DNA of 58,640 nucleotides from Thermococcus argininiproducens (GCF_023746595.1 NZ_CP080572.1:1017890-1076529), one strand, 5' to 3'. Counted from the stretch's first letter, positions 18,106 through 26,537 are shown. Notes: generated from the letters alone by a model not told the origin. Program-made: numbers and translations.

Positions 18106-19538
18106 GGTATTTGGAATATTTTCATTGCATTTGTTCCAACGGTCTTTCCTATGGGTTTTCCTTCCGTTAGGAGGACAATATCATCACTATCTACTAATCC
18201 GAGGCTCTTTATTAGTGATATCATGTCATTTTCATTGAATTCTTCTTCCATGCAGAATGGATACACACCATAAGAGAACATCAATGTATTACATACCCAT
18301 GGGTCAGTGGAAAATGCCAGGATCCATTGTTTTGGCTTAAATCTTGAGATAAGTCTTGCAGTTAAACCAGTCTTTGTAGGGGTTAATATGTACTTTGTCT
18401 CTACTGTACACAGTGCATCTATGATACTTCTAGTTATTGCTTCTTTTATTGTACTTTTCTTTGGTAAAGCCTCTATCCAAGACCGTATTCTTGAATAGCC
18501 CAATGATTCTCTGTATTCCTCTGTAACTTTGGCAATTTTGCCCATCATTTCAACGGCTTCCACTGGATATTTTCCAACAGCAGTTTCTTCTGATAACATT
18601 ACACCATCCGTTCCGTCAAGTATTGCATTGGCTACGTCGGTGACTTCGGCTCTTGTTGGTAATCTGTCTTGGGTCATTGAAACGAGCATTTGGGTTGCGG
18701 TTATTACTGGTTTTGCGGCCATATTTGCTTTCTTAATTAGTTGTTTTTGAAGAATTGGCAAACTTTCAATAGGCATCTCCACCCCAAGATCTCCTCGTGC
18801 AACCATTATACCGTCGGAGGCATTAAGGATCTCATCAAAGTTTCTTACAGCATCAGGCCGTTCTATTTTGGAGATAACAAACATCTTGGATTTTTTCTTT
18901 TCTATAAACCGTTTAACTTTGAGGACATCATAAACGGAACCCACAAAGGATATCCCTATAGCATCGATCCCATGTTCAATCCCAAATTCTATGATTTCGA
19001 GGTCTCTTTTGGTTATTGCTTCTATTGGAAGGTTGGCTTTTGGGATATTTATACCTTTATGAGAGAATAGGACTCCACCATTGATTACAAGGCATTCTAC
19101 ATCATTTTCTCGGACGTTTTCAACTTTTAATGCAATATACCCATCACTCAAGTAAATGATATCTCCTATTGAAACTAGCTTTGGGAAGTCTTTAAATTCG
19201 ACAGGAATAGTATTTTCATCGCCTTCGATCTCTCTTGTTGTGAGGATTACCCTTTCTCCTTTTTTTAAGATTACGGAGTTTTCTTTTAGATTTCCGACCC
19301 GTATCTTAACTCCGGGGAGGTCTCCCAAGATGGCAACTCTTTTATCAAGCTTTTCAGAAGTTTTTCTAATTAATTCTATCGTTTTTGCGTGTTCTTCTAA
19401 ACTACCATGGGAAAAGTTCAATCTAGCGACGCTCATTCCTGCTTCTATCATTTTCTTCATGATAGCTTTGTTTCTACATGCAGGACCTATAGTGGCAATT
19501 ATCTTTGTCTTATGAGAAGGAAACCTCACTTTTCTCAC
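18102..19538 (-). CDS. pyk: Pyruvate kinase
   Basis: A 478-residue enzyme converting phosphoenolpyruvate and ADP to pyruvate and ATP. HKTKIIATIGPACRN, RLNFSHGS, the catalytic Lys in FVISKIERPDA, MVARGDLGVEMP and PVITATQMLVSM occur in the usual order, with the C-terminal regulatory domain from about 340. The GTG at 19538 gives the usual N-terminus, but GGTGAG immediately around it makes the GTG at 19529 an equally possible start. No glycolytic-motif operator is visible upstream; the palindromic GGTTATATAACC near 19562-19573 is the probable TATA region. Confidence 0.95.
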   Translation of the reverse strand: MRKVRFPSHKTKIIATIGPACRNKAIMKKMIEAGMSVARLNFSHGSLEEHAKTIELIRKTSEKLDKRVAILGDLPGVKIRVGNLKENSVILKKGERVILTTREIEGDENTIPVEFKDFPKLVSIGDIIYLSDGYIALKVENVRENDVECLVINGGVLFSHKGINIPKANLPIEAITKRDLEIIEFGIEHGIDAIGISFVGSVYDVLKVKRFIEKKKSKMFVISKIERPDAVRNFDEILNASDGIMVARGDLGVEMPIESLPILQKQLIKKANMAAKPVITATQMLVSMTQDRLPTRAEVTDVANAILDGTDGVMLSEETAVGKYPVEAVEMMGKIAKVTEEYRESLGYSRIRSWIEALPKKSTIKEAITRSIIDALCTVETKYILTPTKTGLTARLISRFKPKQWILAFSTDPWVCNTLMFSYGVYPFCMEEEFNENDMISLIKSLGLVDSDDIVLLTEGKPIGKTVGTNAMKIFQIP

Positions 19539-19667
19539 CTTTTGTTTATGTAGAGATCTTAGGTTATATAACCTTGTTCATTTTCATGTGTAATATGTTT
19601 ATCTTTTGAAAGTCTTGTTTTTTGAAGAGAATACAATGCTATCTTTTTATTTTAAAGTAGAGAGTAT

Positions 19668-19865
19668 CTAAACTTCCTCAAGCTTTTTTCTAATTTCTTC
19701 AGTGTTCTTCTGTGTTTCATTAAGGGCGTTCTTTAAGTTGTTGACTTCCATTTTGAGGTCATTTAGAGTTTTGTTCATTTGATAAAATGCAAAGACTATT
19801 ATTACTATCAACACGAGTCCTAAGATAATTGAAATCCACCCACTTGGCGTTCCAACATATGGCAT
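19668..19865 (-). CDS. Small membrane-anchored coiled-coil protein
   Basis: A 65-residue protein with one transmembrane helix (about 10-29, ISIILGLVLIVIIVFAF) followed by a heptad-rich polar helix (about 31-65) that should form a coiled coil. I do not recognise a family. It starts two bases after the stop of the ArsR-like regulator and is surely co-transcribed with it; a membrane partner or target of that regulator is possible but unproven. Confidence 0.6.
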   Translation of the reverse strand: MPYVGTPSGWISIILGLVLIVIIVFAFYQMNKTLNDLKMEVNNLKNALNETQKNTEEIRKKLEEV

Positions 19866-19866
19866 T

Positions 19867-20163
19867 TTACTCCCCCTTTAGATTTTTTATAACATTATTA
19901 TTAATCAAGATCCTAAAATTTTTTGCCTTGTAATATTTTTTAGCTCTTGGATCTCCAGGCTCTAATCGAAGCTCACTTTCAACTAGTTTGGCCTTCTCGA
20001 GCTTTTTCAAATGGAGATAAAGTAATTGGCGAGATATGCTAAGTTCTTTGGCAAGCTCATAGACATACCACTCTTTTTCGCAGAGCATCTTAAGTATCTT
20101 AATTCTTATAGGTGAACTTAAGGCCTCTCCTATTATTGCCAGTTCATTCACTGTCTCTACCAT
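19867..20163 (-). CDS. ArsR-like winged-helix transcriptional regulator
   Basis: About 98 residues with a winged-helix core: SSPIRIKILKMLCEKEWYVYELAKELSIS, recognition helix around RQLLYLHLKKLEKAKLVES, then a basic wing with KKYYKAKNF. No Cys/His metal site is apparent. The frame is open to 20172, but the conserved beginning is MVETVNELA at the ATG 20161-20163. Two TTACATAA direct repeats lie just upstream, and a TTACATATG inverted repeat occurs in the promoter of the operon starting at 22610, which suggests a shared binding site. Confidence 0.75.
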   Translation of the reverse strand: MVETVNELAIIGEALSSPIRIKILKMLCEKEWYVYELAKELSISRQLLYLHLKKLEKAKLVESELRLEPGDPRAKKYYKAKNFRILINNNVIKNLKGE

Positions 20164-20183
20164 GATCATCACATAGGAATTTA

Positions 20184-20211
20184 TTACATAAGACAGATTT
20201 CAGTTACATAA
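20184..20211. promoter_or_regulatory. Two TTACATAA direct repeats 20 bp apart upstream of the ArsR-like gene
   Basis: TTACATAA occurs at 20184-20191 and again at 20204-20211, spaced two helical turns apart, 20-50 bases before the regulator start. The spacing would place bound proteins on the same DNA face. Autoregulation is inferred only from position and from the related repeat at 22626-22651. Confidence 0.35.
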
Positions 20212-20482
20212 ATAGTTGTGAAAGAGGGATAAAAATCTTTTTGTCTGGGGACCCCATTTTAATATATTTCTGATATTGACTTTTGGAGTGTGTTCGCAAC
20301 CATCAAAACTAGTGTGTAAGTGTTGGAGGTCATGGAGATACCCATAAGAGCTCTGGAAGCTCAAATTACCTACAAGCCCTATAAAGTGAGGGATATGAGT
20401 TAGAGGATATATGGTTAGCATTATTAGATGGTTTCTGGTTGGTAATATTTGGTATAAACTAAAATAGAGAAGTATTTCAACC
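20212..20482. other. Gene-free stretch with a probable insertion-sequence fragment
   Basis: The 310 bases between the ArsR-like gene and the DUF2202 gene hold no full gene. At 20332-20403 a 23-codon frame on the plus strand, beginning MEIPIRALEAQITYKP and preceded by GGAGGT, resembles the N-terminus of Pyrococcus-type IS6-like transposases as I remember them (a segment of type YKPYKVRDM). It then breaks off at a TAG. The bases before it (from about 20290) could be the terminal inverted repeat region. A short palindrome TGGGGACCCCA lies near 20246. I infer a left-end remnant of an ISPfu-like element. Confidence 0.4.
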
Positions 20483-21088
20483 TTAAGTCCCACTCTCCAT
20501 GGGGCTGTTTATTATCTTCTCATACTCCTCTTTGCTTAAATATTGAGGTTCGTACGTGACGCCATAGTTCTTGAGGTTTGATACAAATGATCTTAAATGG
20601 TTTCTTGATCCCTTCATTAGGTTTTCATATACCCCTATTATGTCCTGCTTATCTGTTTTTGAAATCCATTTTTGTAGATCTACAATGTCAAGTTCCTCAA
20701 TCATTGCTCCCACTATGAGAGCGTCTTCAACACTCTTGCTTCCTTTCTCAACGAGTTGATTGTAAAGCTCTTGGAGTTCTGGGTTATTGAATTTTCCTAC
20801 TTCGTCAATAACTGGATCTTCAAGGGCATATTTATCAATTAGACTCTTTACGGCGTCCATATGTGTCTGCTCGCTTTCAGCTATGTTATTAAATATTGGC
20901 AAATGCCATTTTTCGTAGAGTGTTAAATAGACATCCCTTGCTAATTTCTCTTCTTCGCGCATCCAAAGTATTCCTTGCTTTTCTTCCTCTGTTAGAGAAG
21001 TCGTTGATGTTTTTTGGTCTTGGATACATCCTACACCAACACTCACTAGTAATATTCCAATGACAATAAAGATCACGAACTGCTTCAT
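20483..21088 (-). CDS. Ferritin-like DUF2202 lipoprotein
   Basis: A 201-residue protein with a lipoprotein signal (hydrophobic helix 4-18, lipobox ending GVGC at Cys21-22), so it is likely anchored outside the membrane. The mature part is a DUF2202 four-helix bundle: EEEKLARDVYLTLYEKW, AESEQTHMDAVKSLIDKY, VGAMIEELDIVDLQ and GSRNHLRSFVSNL carry the Glu and His residues expected to hold a di-metal centre. The family is thought to be ferritin-like, with no proven role. AGAGGTGA precedes the ATG. It has its own AT-rich leader of 68 bases after the DUF4405 gene. Confidence 0.8.
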   Translation of the reverse strand: MKQFVIFIVIGILLVSVGVGCIQDQKTSTTSLTEEEKQGILWMREEEKLARDVYLTLYEKWHLPIFNNIAESEQTHMDAVKSLIDKYALEDPVIDEVGKFNNPELQELYNQLVEKGSKSVEDALIVGAMIEELDIVDLQKWISKTDKQDIIGVYENLMKGSRNHLRSFVSNLKNYGVTYEPQYLSKEEYEKIINSPMESGT

Positions 21089-21156
21089 CGTATCACCTCT
21101 AAGAATATATTACTAGACAGGATGATAAATAAATATTATTCCCTCCTAATTTTCCC

Positions 21157-21828
21157 TCATCCAAAATTACCACGTGTCTTAGCCTTGATTATTGCTTCAG
21201 CCAGCATCTCCTTAAACACCTCTCTATCAAGTTCATTCTTAATCTCTATGCTCTCCAATAGCTCATCTGCTTGGGCCTCAACATCGTAGTCCTCCTTAAG
21301 AACCCGTATGAGCTCATCTGCAGGGACATCGTAGAGCTGAGCAATCTGCTCTAAAGTGTAGCTCTTCAACATGGGTCCGGTAATTTCAATAGTGGTGTTG
21401 TCGTAGCTCACCGTGGTGCTGGTGTCCTCATAACTAATCTCGGAGGTGTCATCTTCTCCTTCTATTGAGTTCCATGTGTAAGCAGTAGCTCCTCCAATGA
21501 GCACCATCACAACGAGGATTAGCCCTAATGTGGCTTTCACATTTATTGACTTGGTCTTCCTATCCCTGACCATGGCTTTAACTTGATTCACAAGGGGAGC
21601 TAAGTTCACGAGTATGTGAATCCCTACTAAAGGAACCATTGCAATTCCAAAGTATATGTGCAAAGCGTCCCATAATGCTCTGCTGATTCCTAAGAACGTC
21701 CATCCTGTCACTTCTGCAATCCTACCGCTTGGAGCGAAGTATAATGCAATTCCAGAGAGTGCTGCTACAATAAAGTCAATCGTCAGCAAAACATCGATTG
21801 TGGGTCTGATCCACCTTGGCACTTTCAT
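21157..21828 (-). CDS. DUF4405-type membrane protein, possible b-type cytochrome
   Basis: About 223 residues. Three hydrophobic helices (residues about 7-30, 45-75, 95-115) are followed by an extracytoplasmic acidic domain. The second helix contains LHIYFGIAMVPLVGIHIL, with two His 14 residues apart, as in haem-binding helices, and fits the DUF4405/cytochrome b561-like group. The C-terminal half is Asp/Glu rich and ends in a small helical domain. GGGTGA before the ATG at 21826-21828 decides the start; that element overlaps the stop of the 51-residue gene upstream, so translation is coupled. Haem binding is inference. Confidence 0.65.
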   Translation of the reverse strand: MKVPRWIRPTIDVLLTIDFIVAALSGIALYFAPSGRIAEVTGWTFLGISRALWDALHIYFGIAMVPLVGIHILVNLAPLVNQVKAMVRDRKTKSINVKATLGLILVVMVLIGGATAYTWNSIEGEDDTSEISYEDTSTTVSYDNTTIEITGPMLKSYTLEQIAQLYDVPADELIRVLKEDYDVEAQADELLESIEIKNELDREVFKEMLAEAIIKAKTRGNFG

Positions 21829-21833
21829 GAGCA

Positions 21834-21989
21834 TCACCCACAATCAGCTTTCGAGCATTCTACTTCCTCTTTTTCATAATAATCCCTAAAATATGCTCCA
21901 ACGATAAAAAACATAACCACAAATAACAATATCACTAAAGTAAATCCTCCTATGAGCGCGAACTCTGGTCTTGCAAATCCTTCCATCAT
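21834..21989 (-). CDS. 51-residue single-helix membrane protein with Cys-rich tail
   Basis: A short gene found by reading the minus strand: one transmembrane helix (about 11-33, ALIGGFTLVILLFVVMFFIV) and a charged C-terminal tail with two Cys (ECSKADCG). GGAGG lies eight bases before the ATG at 21987-21989, which overlaps the stop of the gene upstream. Its own stop is within the ribosome binding site of the DUF4405 gene. This tight coupling on both sides argues that it is real. No family recognised; a small subunit of the membrane complex is plausible. Confidence 0.65.
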   Translation of the reverse strand: MMEGFARPEFALIGGFTLVILLFVVMFFIVGAYFRDYYEKEEVECSKADCG

Positions 21990-22096
21990 TCCTTATCCCT
22001 CCATTCTACAGGAACTGCTGAAGCGACATTTTTCCCGCTATCCTTATTGTCTATAATTAACAAAAGCAACATTCTAATTCTATTCCAAATTTTCAC
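21986..22096 (-). CDS. 36-residue peptide gene, coupled to the next gene
   Basis: A GTG (22094-22096) preceded by GGTGA five bases before it opens a 36-codon frame whose TGA overlaps the ATG of the 51-residue gene (ATGATG). The product has a short hydrophobic segment (RIRMLLLLII, residues about 8-17) and a polar end. An in-frame ATG at 22102 is also possible. The arrangement suggests a leader or small subunit translated before the membrane genes; coding status is less certain than for its neighbour. Confidence 0.45.
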   Translation of the reverse strand: MKIWNRIRMLLLLIIDNKDSGKNVASAVPVEWRDKE

Positions 22097-22130
22097 TTTC
22101 ATCACCTTAAAAAAGAAAAAAGTGAAAGGT

Positions 22131-22610
22131 TCAGGCCATCCTGAAAAAGCCCACTATTTGATCACCGTAGCTTAGGAATACTTTAATGCCGTTAACTGTC
22201 TCGTAGGCCTTATAGATGCTGAGGTCGTTTAGGTCATAGTCACCGACTATTTTGCCCACGTAGTTGCCATCGTAGACGAGTTTTTGAATTGTAATTCCCC
22301 TTGGGTTTGTAAACTCTTCAACGCTGAGCTGGCTCAAGTACTCTTGCACTTCACCGCTGTCAACGTCAACTTCTTCCAAGTACTGACCGTTTACTCCAAG
22401 TCCCATGTATTGGCCCCTCTCTTCAACGCTCCTTCCGTGGCCATGACCTTGCATAGCCATAGCTTGAGCTCCAGCTTGCATCTCCTCCTGGGCATAAAGC
22501 ATTGCATCAGGGTTTGGCCCTGGTTCTCCTTGATACGCTGCCACTGCTCCAAACACTAGGCCAAAGAGGCCCAACATTAACAACCCAATTCCCAATATTT
22601 TCTTTCTCAT
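22131..22610 (-). CDS. Secreted protein of unknown function with His-rich segment
   Basis: A 159-residue protein with a signal peptide (RKKILGIGLLMLGLFGLVFGAVAA, residues 2-25). The mature N-terminal part is rich in Met, Gln and Ala and contains the possible metal-binding run QGHGHGRS (about 54-61). The C-terminal 80 residues look like an alpha/beta domain and end IVGFFRMA. AGAGGTGAAAG precedes the ATG. It is the first gene of the operon that continues through two tiny genes to the DUF4405 protein, and its promoter contains a perfect inverted repeat. No family recognised. Confidence 0.6.
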   Translation of the reverse strand: MRKKILGIGLLMLGLFGLVFGAVAAYQGEPGPNPDAMLYAQEEMQAGAQAMAMQGHGHGRSVEERGQYMGLGVNGQYLEEVDVDSGEVQEYLSQLSVEEFTNPRGITIQKLVYDGNYVGKIVGDYDLNDLSIYKAYETVNGIKVFLSYGDQIVGFFRMA

Positions 22611-22625
22611 GTACTTTCACCTCTC

Positions 22626-22651
22626 CATATGTAAGTTCAATATTACATATG
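22626..22651. promoter_or_regulatory. Inverted repeat operator candidate for the 22610 operon
   Basis: CATATGTAA (22626-22634) and TTACATATG (22643-22651) form a perfect 9-bp inverted repeat with an 8-bp spacer. On the minus strand a TATA box GTTTATAAAC lies at about 22669-22680, so the start of transcription would fall within or next to the repeat, where a repressor would act. The core TTACATA also appears twice before the ArsR-like regulator gene. Confidence 0.5.
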
Positions 22652-22711
22652 CATATCATGTTTATAAACTTTTTGGTAATGATTATAAGATCTCTGGGTG
22701 AAGGTATTCAC

Positions 22712-22912
22712 ATGAAACGAGAACTTGTCACCGCGGTACCTCCAGAAGAAATACAGGAGATTCTAGAAAAATCAAAAGCGAACTTATATCTATGTATTAA
22801 AGAAGGTGAGCCTTTCTATGGGGCTCCTCGTTGGAAAGTAGTTTTGAAAGGAAGCAAAGAAGAAATAGAAAAATTTATGGAGGTTTTCATGAAAGCTAGG
22901 GCTGGTGGTTAG
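22712..22912 (+). CDS. Small conserved-looking soluble protein, unknown function
   Basis: A 66-residue protein starting MKRELVTAVPPEEIQEIL at an ATG preceded by GGGTGAAGG. The predicted order is beta-alpha-beta-beta-alpha, with no membrane helix or Cys-rich motif; LYLCIKEGEPFYGAPRWKVVLKG forms the central strands. A longer open frame begins at 22502 but runs antisense through the 22131-22610 gene and is not credible. The stop overlaps the stop of the convergent 55-residue gene. Family unknown to me. Confidence 0.6.
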   Translation: MKRELVTAVPPEEIQEILEKSKANLYLCIKEGEPFYGAPRWKVVLKGSKEEIEKFMEVFMKARAGG

Positions 22913-23076
22913 TAGAGCTCTCCTATATTCTCATGTTCTTTAAGCTCTTCTTCCTTTTTCTTGAGATAGTTAGAGTACCATCTTGTGTACACTTGGATGA
23001 GTACATAAACTATTATTCCTACCATTAAGGAGGTTGCTAAGTCCTTATCAGTGATTTCTCTATTTGGGACGGGCAT
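22909..23076 (-). CDS. 55-residue membrane protein upstream-coupled to the radical SAM gene
   Basis: Reading the minus strand gives an ATG at 23074-23076, one base after the stop of the radical SAM gene. The product has a single transmembrane helix (about 15-30, LMVGIIVYVLIQVY) and a charged tail with a KKKEEELKEH run. It resembles a tail-anchored or single-pass small protein. No strong ribosome binding site is visible, so coupling to the preceding gene is likely. No family recognised. Confidence 0.55.
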   Translation of the reverse strand: MPVPNREITDKDLATSLMVGIIVYVLIQVYTRWYSNYLKKKEEELKEHENIGELY

Positions 23077-23077
23077 C

Positions 23078-24124
23078 TTATCCCACTAACGCGTTTCTTA
23101 GCCCAAATTCTCCTGCAAGTTCGGCTGCTCGTGTCATCTCTTCATTTGTGAGTCTTCTATTGATCTCAGGATATTTGTGTGCTTTATATTCTGGTCTATA
23201 TTGGAACATTACATTGACTCTAATATCCTTGCCTAAGTTTTCACTTATCCACTTTAAAATTGGCTGTGTACAGCACTCTAGATGACCAGGAATTACAAGG
23301 TGTCTTATAAGAAATTCTGCCTTGTAATGTTTCTTTGCCAAGAGAAAGTTTCTTGTAATAGTCTCCCAGTAGTTAGGGGCTTTTGAATACTTAAGGGCAT
23401 CTTGGTTATTTCCCCATTTGAAATCGGCCAAATAAACATCAACAATACCGTCTAAAAGGGCCATGCTTTCTTTGCTCATATACATGTTGGAGTTCCATAT
23501 CACCGGAATTGGGACTTCAACATATTTTAGGCTCTCTAATATAAAAGGAAGATTTGGCGTTGGCTCACCACCAACAAAATTAACGTTTTTAGCCCCTCTT
23601 GCATAGGCAACTCCTATTTTTGTTCCCATATCTTTTGGAGAATACCTTACGCCCACTCGATACTGGCTTATATCCCAATTTTGGCAAAAAACACATCTAA
23701 AGTTGCATCCAGAGAAGAAAATTGTGTATGATGGAATAAGTTCTGGTTCTTCACCAATATGCAGAAAATCGCTTGCAATGAGACTCTCTTTGACGCGGCA
23801 GTATCCTGCCTCATCAAAACGATTAACATGACATTTAATCTCACAAAGTTCGCACTTTTCTAGGATCTTATGGGCAATGAGGGCCTTGAGATCAAGGAGA
23901 CTTTTCTCTGGATTTTCTTTTAAGTCATTTTCTCTCAGCTTTTCCAGGCCTTCTCCATGTATTTTCCAGAGCTCTTTGAGCTCCTCTTCCTCATCGAAAT
24001 ATACTTCTACTTGTTTCACGTAAAAGAAATTTGGTTTTTCTTTTCCACTAAAAACTGAAAAATAATGGGGTAACGCTTTCTTTGCTCTTTCAATCTCCCT
24101 AATCTCAACTCTCCTAAACCACAT
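23078..24124 (-). CDS. Radical SAM protein, PflA-like COG1313 group
   Basis: A 348-residue protein. The radical SAM cluster motif CNFRCVFC (about residues 140-147), preceded by TIFFSGC, holds the [4Fe-4S] that cleaves S-adenosylmethionine, and FVGGEPTPNL is the SAM-binding GGE motif. A second Cys set, CELCEIKCHVNR (about 92-103) with a later Cys near YCRV, is typical of this group. Members are related to pyruvate formate-lyase activases, but their targets are unknown. It faces the formaldehyde oxidoreductase gene across a 250-base divergent promoter region. Confidence 0.85.
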   Translation of the reverse strand: MWFRRVEIREIERAKKALPHYFSVFSGKEKPNFFYVKQVEVYFDEEEELKELWKIHGEGLEKLRENDLKENPEKSLLDLKALIAHKILEKCELCEIKCHVNRFDEAGYCRVKESLIASDFLHIGEEPELIPSYTIFFSGCNFRCVFCQNWDISQYRVGVRYSPKDMGTKIGVAYARGAKNVNFVGGEPTPNLPFILESLKYVEVPIPVIWNSNMYMSKESMALLDGIVDVYLADFKWGNNQDALKYSKAPNYWETITRNFLLAKKHYKAEFLIRHLVIPGHLECCTQPILKWISENLGKDIRVNVMFQYRPEYKAHKYPEINRRLTNEEMTRAAELAGEFGLRNALVG

Positions 24125-24376
24125 AACTCATCAGTTAGAAATTTTAATTGAGCCTTTAAATTCTTTTCAGGTTTTGCATATACAAAGCAATTTAGCAAAC
24201 TCTTTGCTTTAGTTGCATTTCATCGTAAAATTTTCGAAAATCGTTGCTAAACAAAAGAGCTTATTTGTCGAGTTTGCGTTAAATAAACACGTTTTCATAG
24301 TGTATTCGGAGTAAAATATTTTGTGAACCCAAAATTTTATTAAAATTCACGCATTAATGAACTTTGGTGATCTTTT

Positions 24377-26242
24377 ATGAAAGGATGGTGGGGAAGAATA
24401 TTAAGAGTTGATCTAACGAACAATAAGGTATGGGTGCAAGAATATTCTGAAGATGTTGCGAAAAACTTTATCGGTGGTAGAGGATTAGCAGCTTGGATTC
24501 TTTGGAACGAAGCTAAGAATGTAGATCCATTAGGTCCCGATAATAAGTTGATTTTTGCAAGTGGTCCATTCAACGGACTCCCGACCCCGAGTGGAGGAAA
24601 GATGGTCATTGCTGCTAAAAGTCCCATAACAGGTGGTTATGGTGATGGTAACCTTGGAACAATGGCAACTGTCCACTTAAGAAAGGCTGGTTATGATGCA
24701 CTTGTTGTTGAAGGTAAGGCCAAAAAGCCGGTTTATATTTATATTGAGAATGATAACGTTAGCATTCTTAGTGCAGAGGGATTATGGGGCAAGACTACTT
24801 TTGAAACAGAAAAAGAACTTAAAGAAATCCACGGGAAGAATGTGGGAGTACTAAGCATTGGCCCTGGTGGGGAGAATCTCGTTAAATATGCAGTTGTTAT
24901 CTCTCAAGAGGGAAGAGCAGCTGGAAGACCTGGTATGGGTGCAGTTATGGGAAGTAAGAACTTAAAAGCAGTGGTGATAAAAGGAACCAAAGAGATCCCA
25001 GTTGCTGATAAAGAGAAGCTTAGAGAGCTCTCTCAAGAAGCATATAATAAAATCCTTAATTCACCTGGTTATCCATTCTGGCACAGACAAGGAACAATGG
25101 CCGCACTTGAATGGACCAATGAAAACTCAGCCCTTCCAACAAGGAACTTTAGTGATGGTAGTTTTGAGTTTGCTCGTTCTATTGATGGTTTTACAATGGA
25201 AGGCATGAAAGTTAAGCAAAGAGGATGTCCTTACTGTAACATGCCATGTGGAAACGTTGTTCTCGATGCAGAGGGTCAGGAAAGTGAACTTGACTATGAG
25301 AACGTTGCTTTACTTGGCTCAAACCTAGGTCTCGGAAAACTCAACGAGGTTTCAGTTCTAAATAGAATTGCTGATGAGATGGGCCTTGATACAATATCCT
25401 TGGGTGTGGCAATCTCATATGTAATGGAGGCTAAAGAAAAGGGCCTCATAAAAGATGACGCTGCCCCAGAGTTTGGTGACTTCAAAAAGGCCAAACAACT
25501 AGCTTTGGATATTGCTTACAGAAGAACAGAACTTGGAAACTTCGCTGCTGAAGGTGTTAAGGCAATGGCCGAGAAACTTGGGGCTAAGGACTTTGCAATG
25601 CACGTAAAAGGATTGGAAGTAAGTGGTTACAACTGTTTCATCTACCCAGCAATGGCTTTAGCTTATGGAACAAGTGCTATTGGGGCCCACCACAAGGAAG
25701 CTTGGGTTATTGCTTGGGAGATTGGTACAGCGCCAATTGAGGGTGAAAAGGCTCAGAAAGTTGAGTACAAGATTACTTATGATCCAGAAAAGGCTGCTAA
25801 AGTTATTGAGCTACAGAGACTTAGAGGTGGTCTCTTCGAGATGCTCACAGCGTGCAGACTTCCATGGGTTGAGGTTGGGCTCAGCTTAGACTACTATCCA
25901 AAGCTTCTTGAGGCCATTACTGGAGTTAAATACACATGGGACGACCTTTACAAAGCAGCTGATAGAGTTTACGCTCTTATCAGGGCTTACTGGGTTAGAG
26001 AATACGATGGCAACTGGAACAGGGAGATGGACTATCCACCAGAAAGATGGTTTAAAGAAGGACTTAAAACTGGGCCACACAAAGGAGAACATCTTGAAAA
26101 AGACAAATACGATGCCTTACTTAGCGAGTACTACAAGCTCAGGGGCTGGGATGAAAGAGGTATTCCAAAGAAGGAGACACTCAAAGAGTTTGAGCTTGAT
26201 TTTGTTATTCCAGAACTTGAAAAAGTTACACAGCTCGAGTGA
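24377..26242 (+). CDS. for: Tungsten-containing formaldehyde ferredoxin oxidoreductase
   Basis: A 621-residue enzyme, near the 619 of the Pyrococcus furiosus FOR and closely similar throughout from [17 protein letters not shown]. The [4Fe-4S] ligands are Cys284, Cys287 and Cys291 in [11 protein letters not shown] and Cys493 in LTACRLPW. The pterin-binding region contains [16 protein letters not shown]. It oxidises short aldehydes using a tungsten-bispyranopterin cofactor and passes electrons to ferredoxin in the cytosol. GGTGATC precedes the ATG. A MoaD-like protein follows 64 bases later, as in Pyrococcus. Confidence 0.95.
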   Translation: MKGWWGRILRVDLTNNKVWVQEYSEDVAKNFIGGRGLAAWILWNEAKNVDPLGPDNKLIFASGPFNGLPTPSGGKMVIAAKSPITGGYGDGNLGTMATVHLRKAGYDALVVEGKAKKPVYIYIENDNVSILSAEGLWGKTTFETEKELKEIHGKNVGVLSIGPGGENLVKYAVVISQEGRAAGRPGMGAVMGSKNLKAVVIKGTKEIPVADKEKLRELSQEAYNKILNSPGYPFWHRQGTMAALEWTNENSALPTRNFSDGSFEFARSIDGFTMEGMKVKQRGCPYCNMPCGNVVLDAEGQESELDYENVALLGSNLGLGKLNEVSVLNRIADEMGLDTISLGVAISYVMEAKEKGLIKDDAAPEFGDFKKAKQLALDIAYRRTELGNFAAEGVKAMAEKLGAKDFAMHVKGLEVSGYNCFIYPAMALAYGTSAIGAHHKEAWVIAWEIGTAPIEGEKAQKVEYKITYDPEKAAKVIELQRLRGGLFEMLTACRLPWVEVGLSLDYYPKLLEAITGVKYTWDDLYKAADRVYALIRAYWVREYDGNWNREMDYPPERWFKEGLKTGPHKGEHLEKDKYDALLSEYYKLRGWDERGIPKKETLKEFELDFVIPELEKVTQLE

Positions 26243-26306
26243 AGCTTTTTCTTTTCTTTCAATTAAATTTTTAACACCCTGAGATTAAGTTTCTATGGTG
26301 GTGATC

Positions 26307-26537
26307 ATGGTTAGAATTAGACTTATGGGGGCTTTTGCTCATCTTGCAAAGGCAAGAGAACTTGAAGTTAAGCTTGAAGGTCAAAAAACCGTCGATGAAA
26401 TTCTCAGGGAAGTTATTCCTAGGTATGACGAATTTCATGATAAAATAGTATTCATTAACGGTAAACCAGCAAAAGGGACAGCGCTAGTGGAGGAAGGGGA
26501 TGAAATAAAGGTTATGCCTGTTTTAAGTGGGGGTTAG
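26307..26537 (+). CDS. MoaD/ThiS-family ubiquitin-like sulfur carrier
   Basis: A 76-residue beta-grasp protein ending VLSGG, the Gly-Gly tail that is adenylated and thiocarboxylated. The ATG at 26307 is preceded by GGTGATC; four upstream codons are also open but lack such a signal. Location after the tungsten enzyme suggests sulfur donation to pyranopterin synthesis or to a related tRNA or cofactor pathway. Which pathway cannot be told from sequence. Confidence 0.8.
   Translation: MVRIRLMGAFAHLAKARELEVKLEGQKTVDEILREVIPRYDEFHDKIVFINGKPAKGTALVEEGDEIKVMPVLSGG

Noticed and set aside
19539-19667. Glycolytic-motif operator before pyruvate kinase
   Set aside because: No TATCAC-N5-GTGATA or near match is present; only a palindromic TATA region is seen.
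20200-20493. 97-codon minus-strand frame between the ArsR-like and DUF2202 genes
   Set aside because: Overlaps the start of neither promoter sensibly, has an odd His/Leu-rich composition, no ribosome binding site, and runs antisense through the probable insertion-sequence remnant.
22502-22711. Longer N-terminus for the 66-residue plus-strand protein
   Set aside because: It would run antisense through a well-supported secreted-protein gene and across its promoter; the ATG at 22712 has its own GGGTGAAGG.
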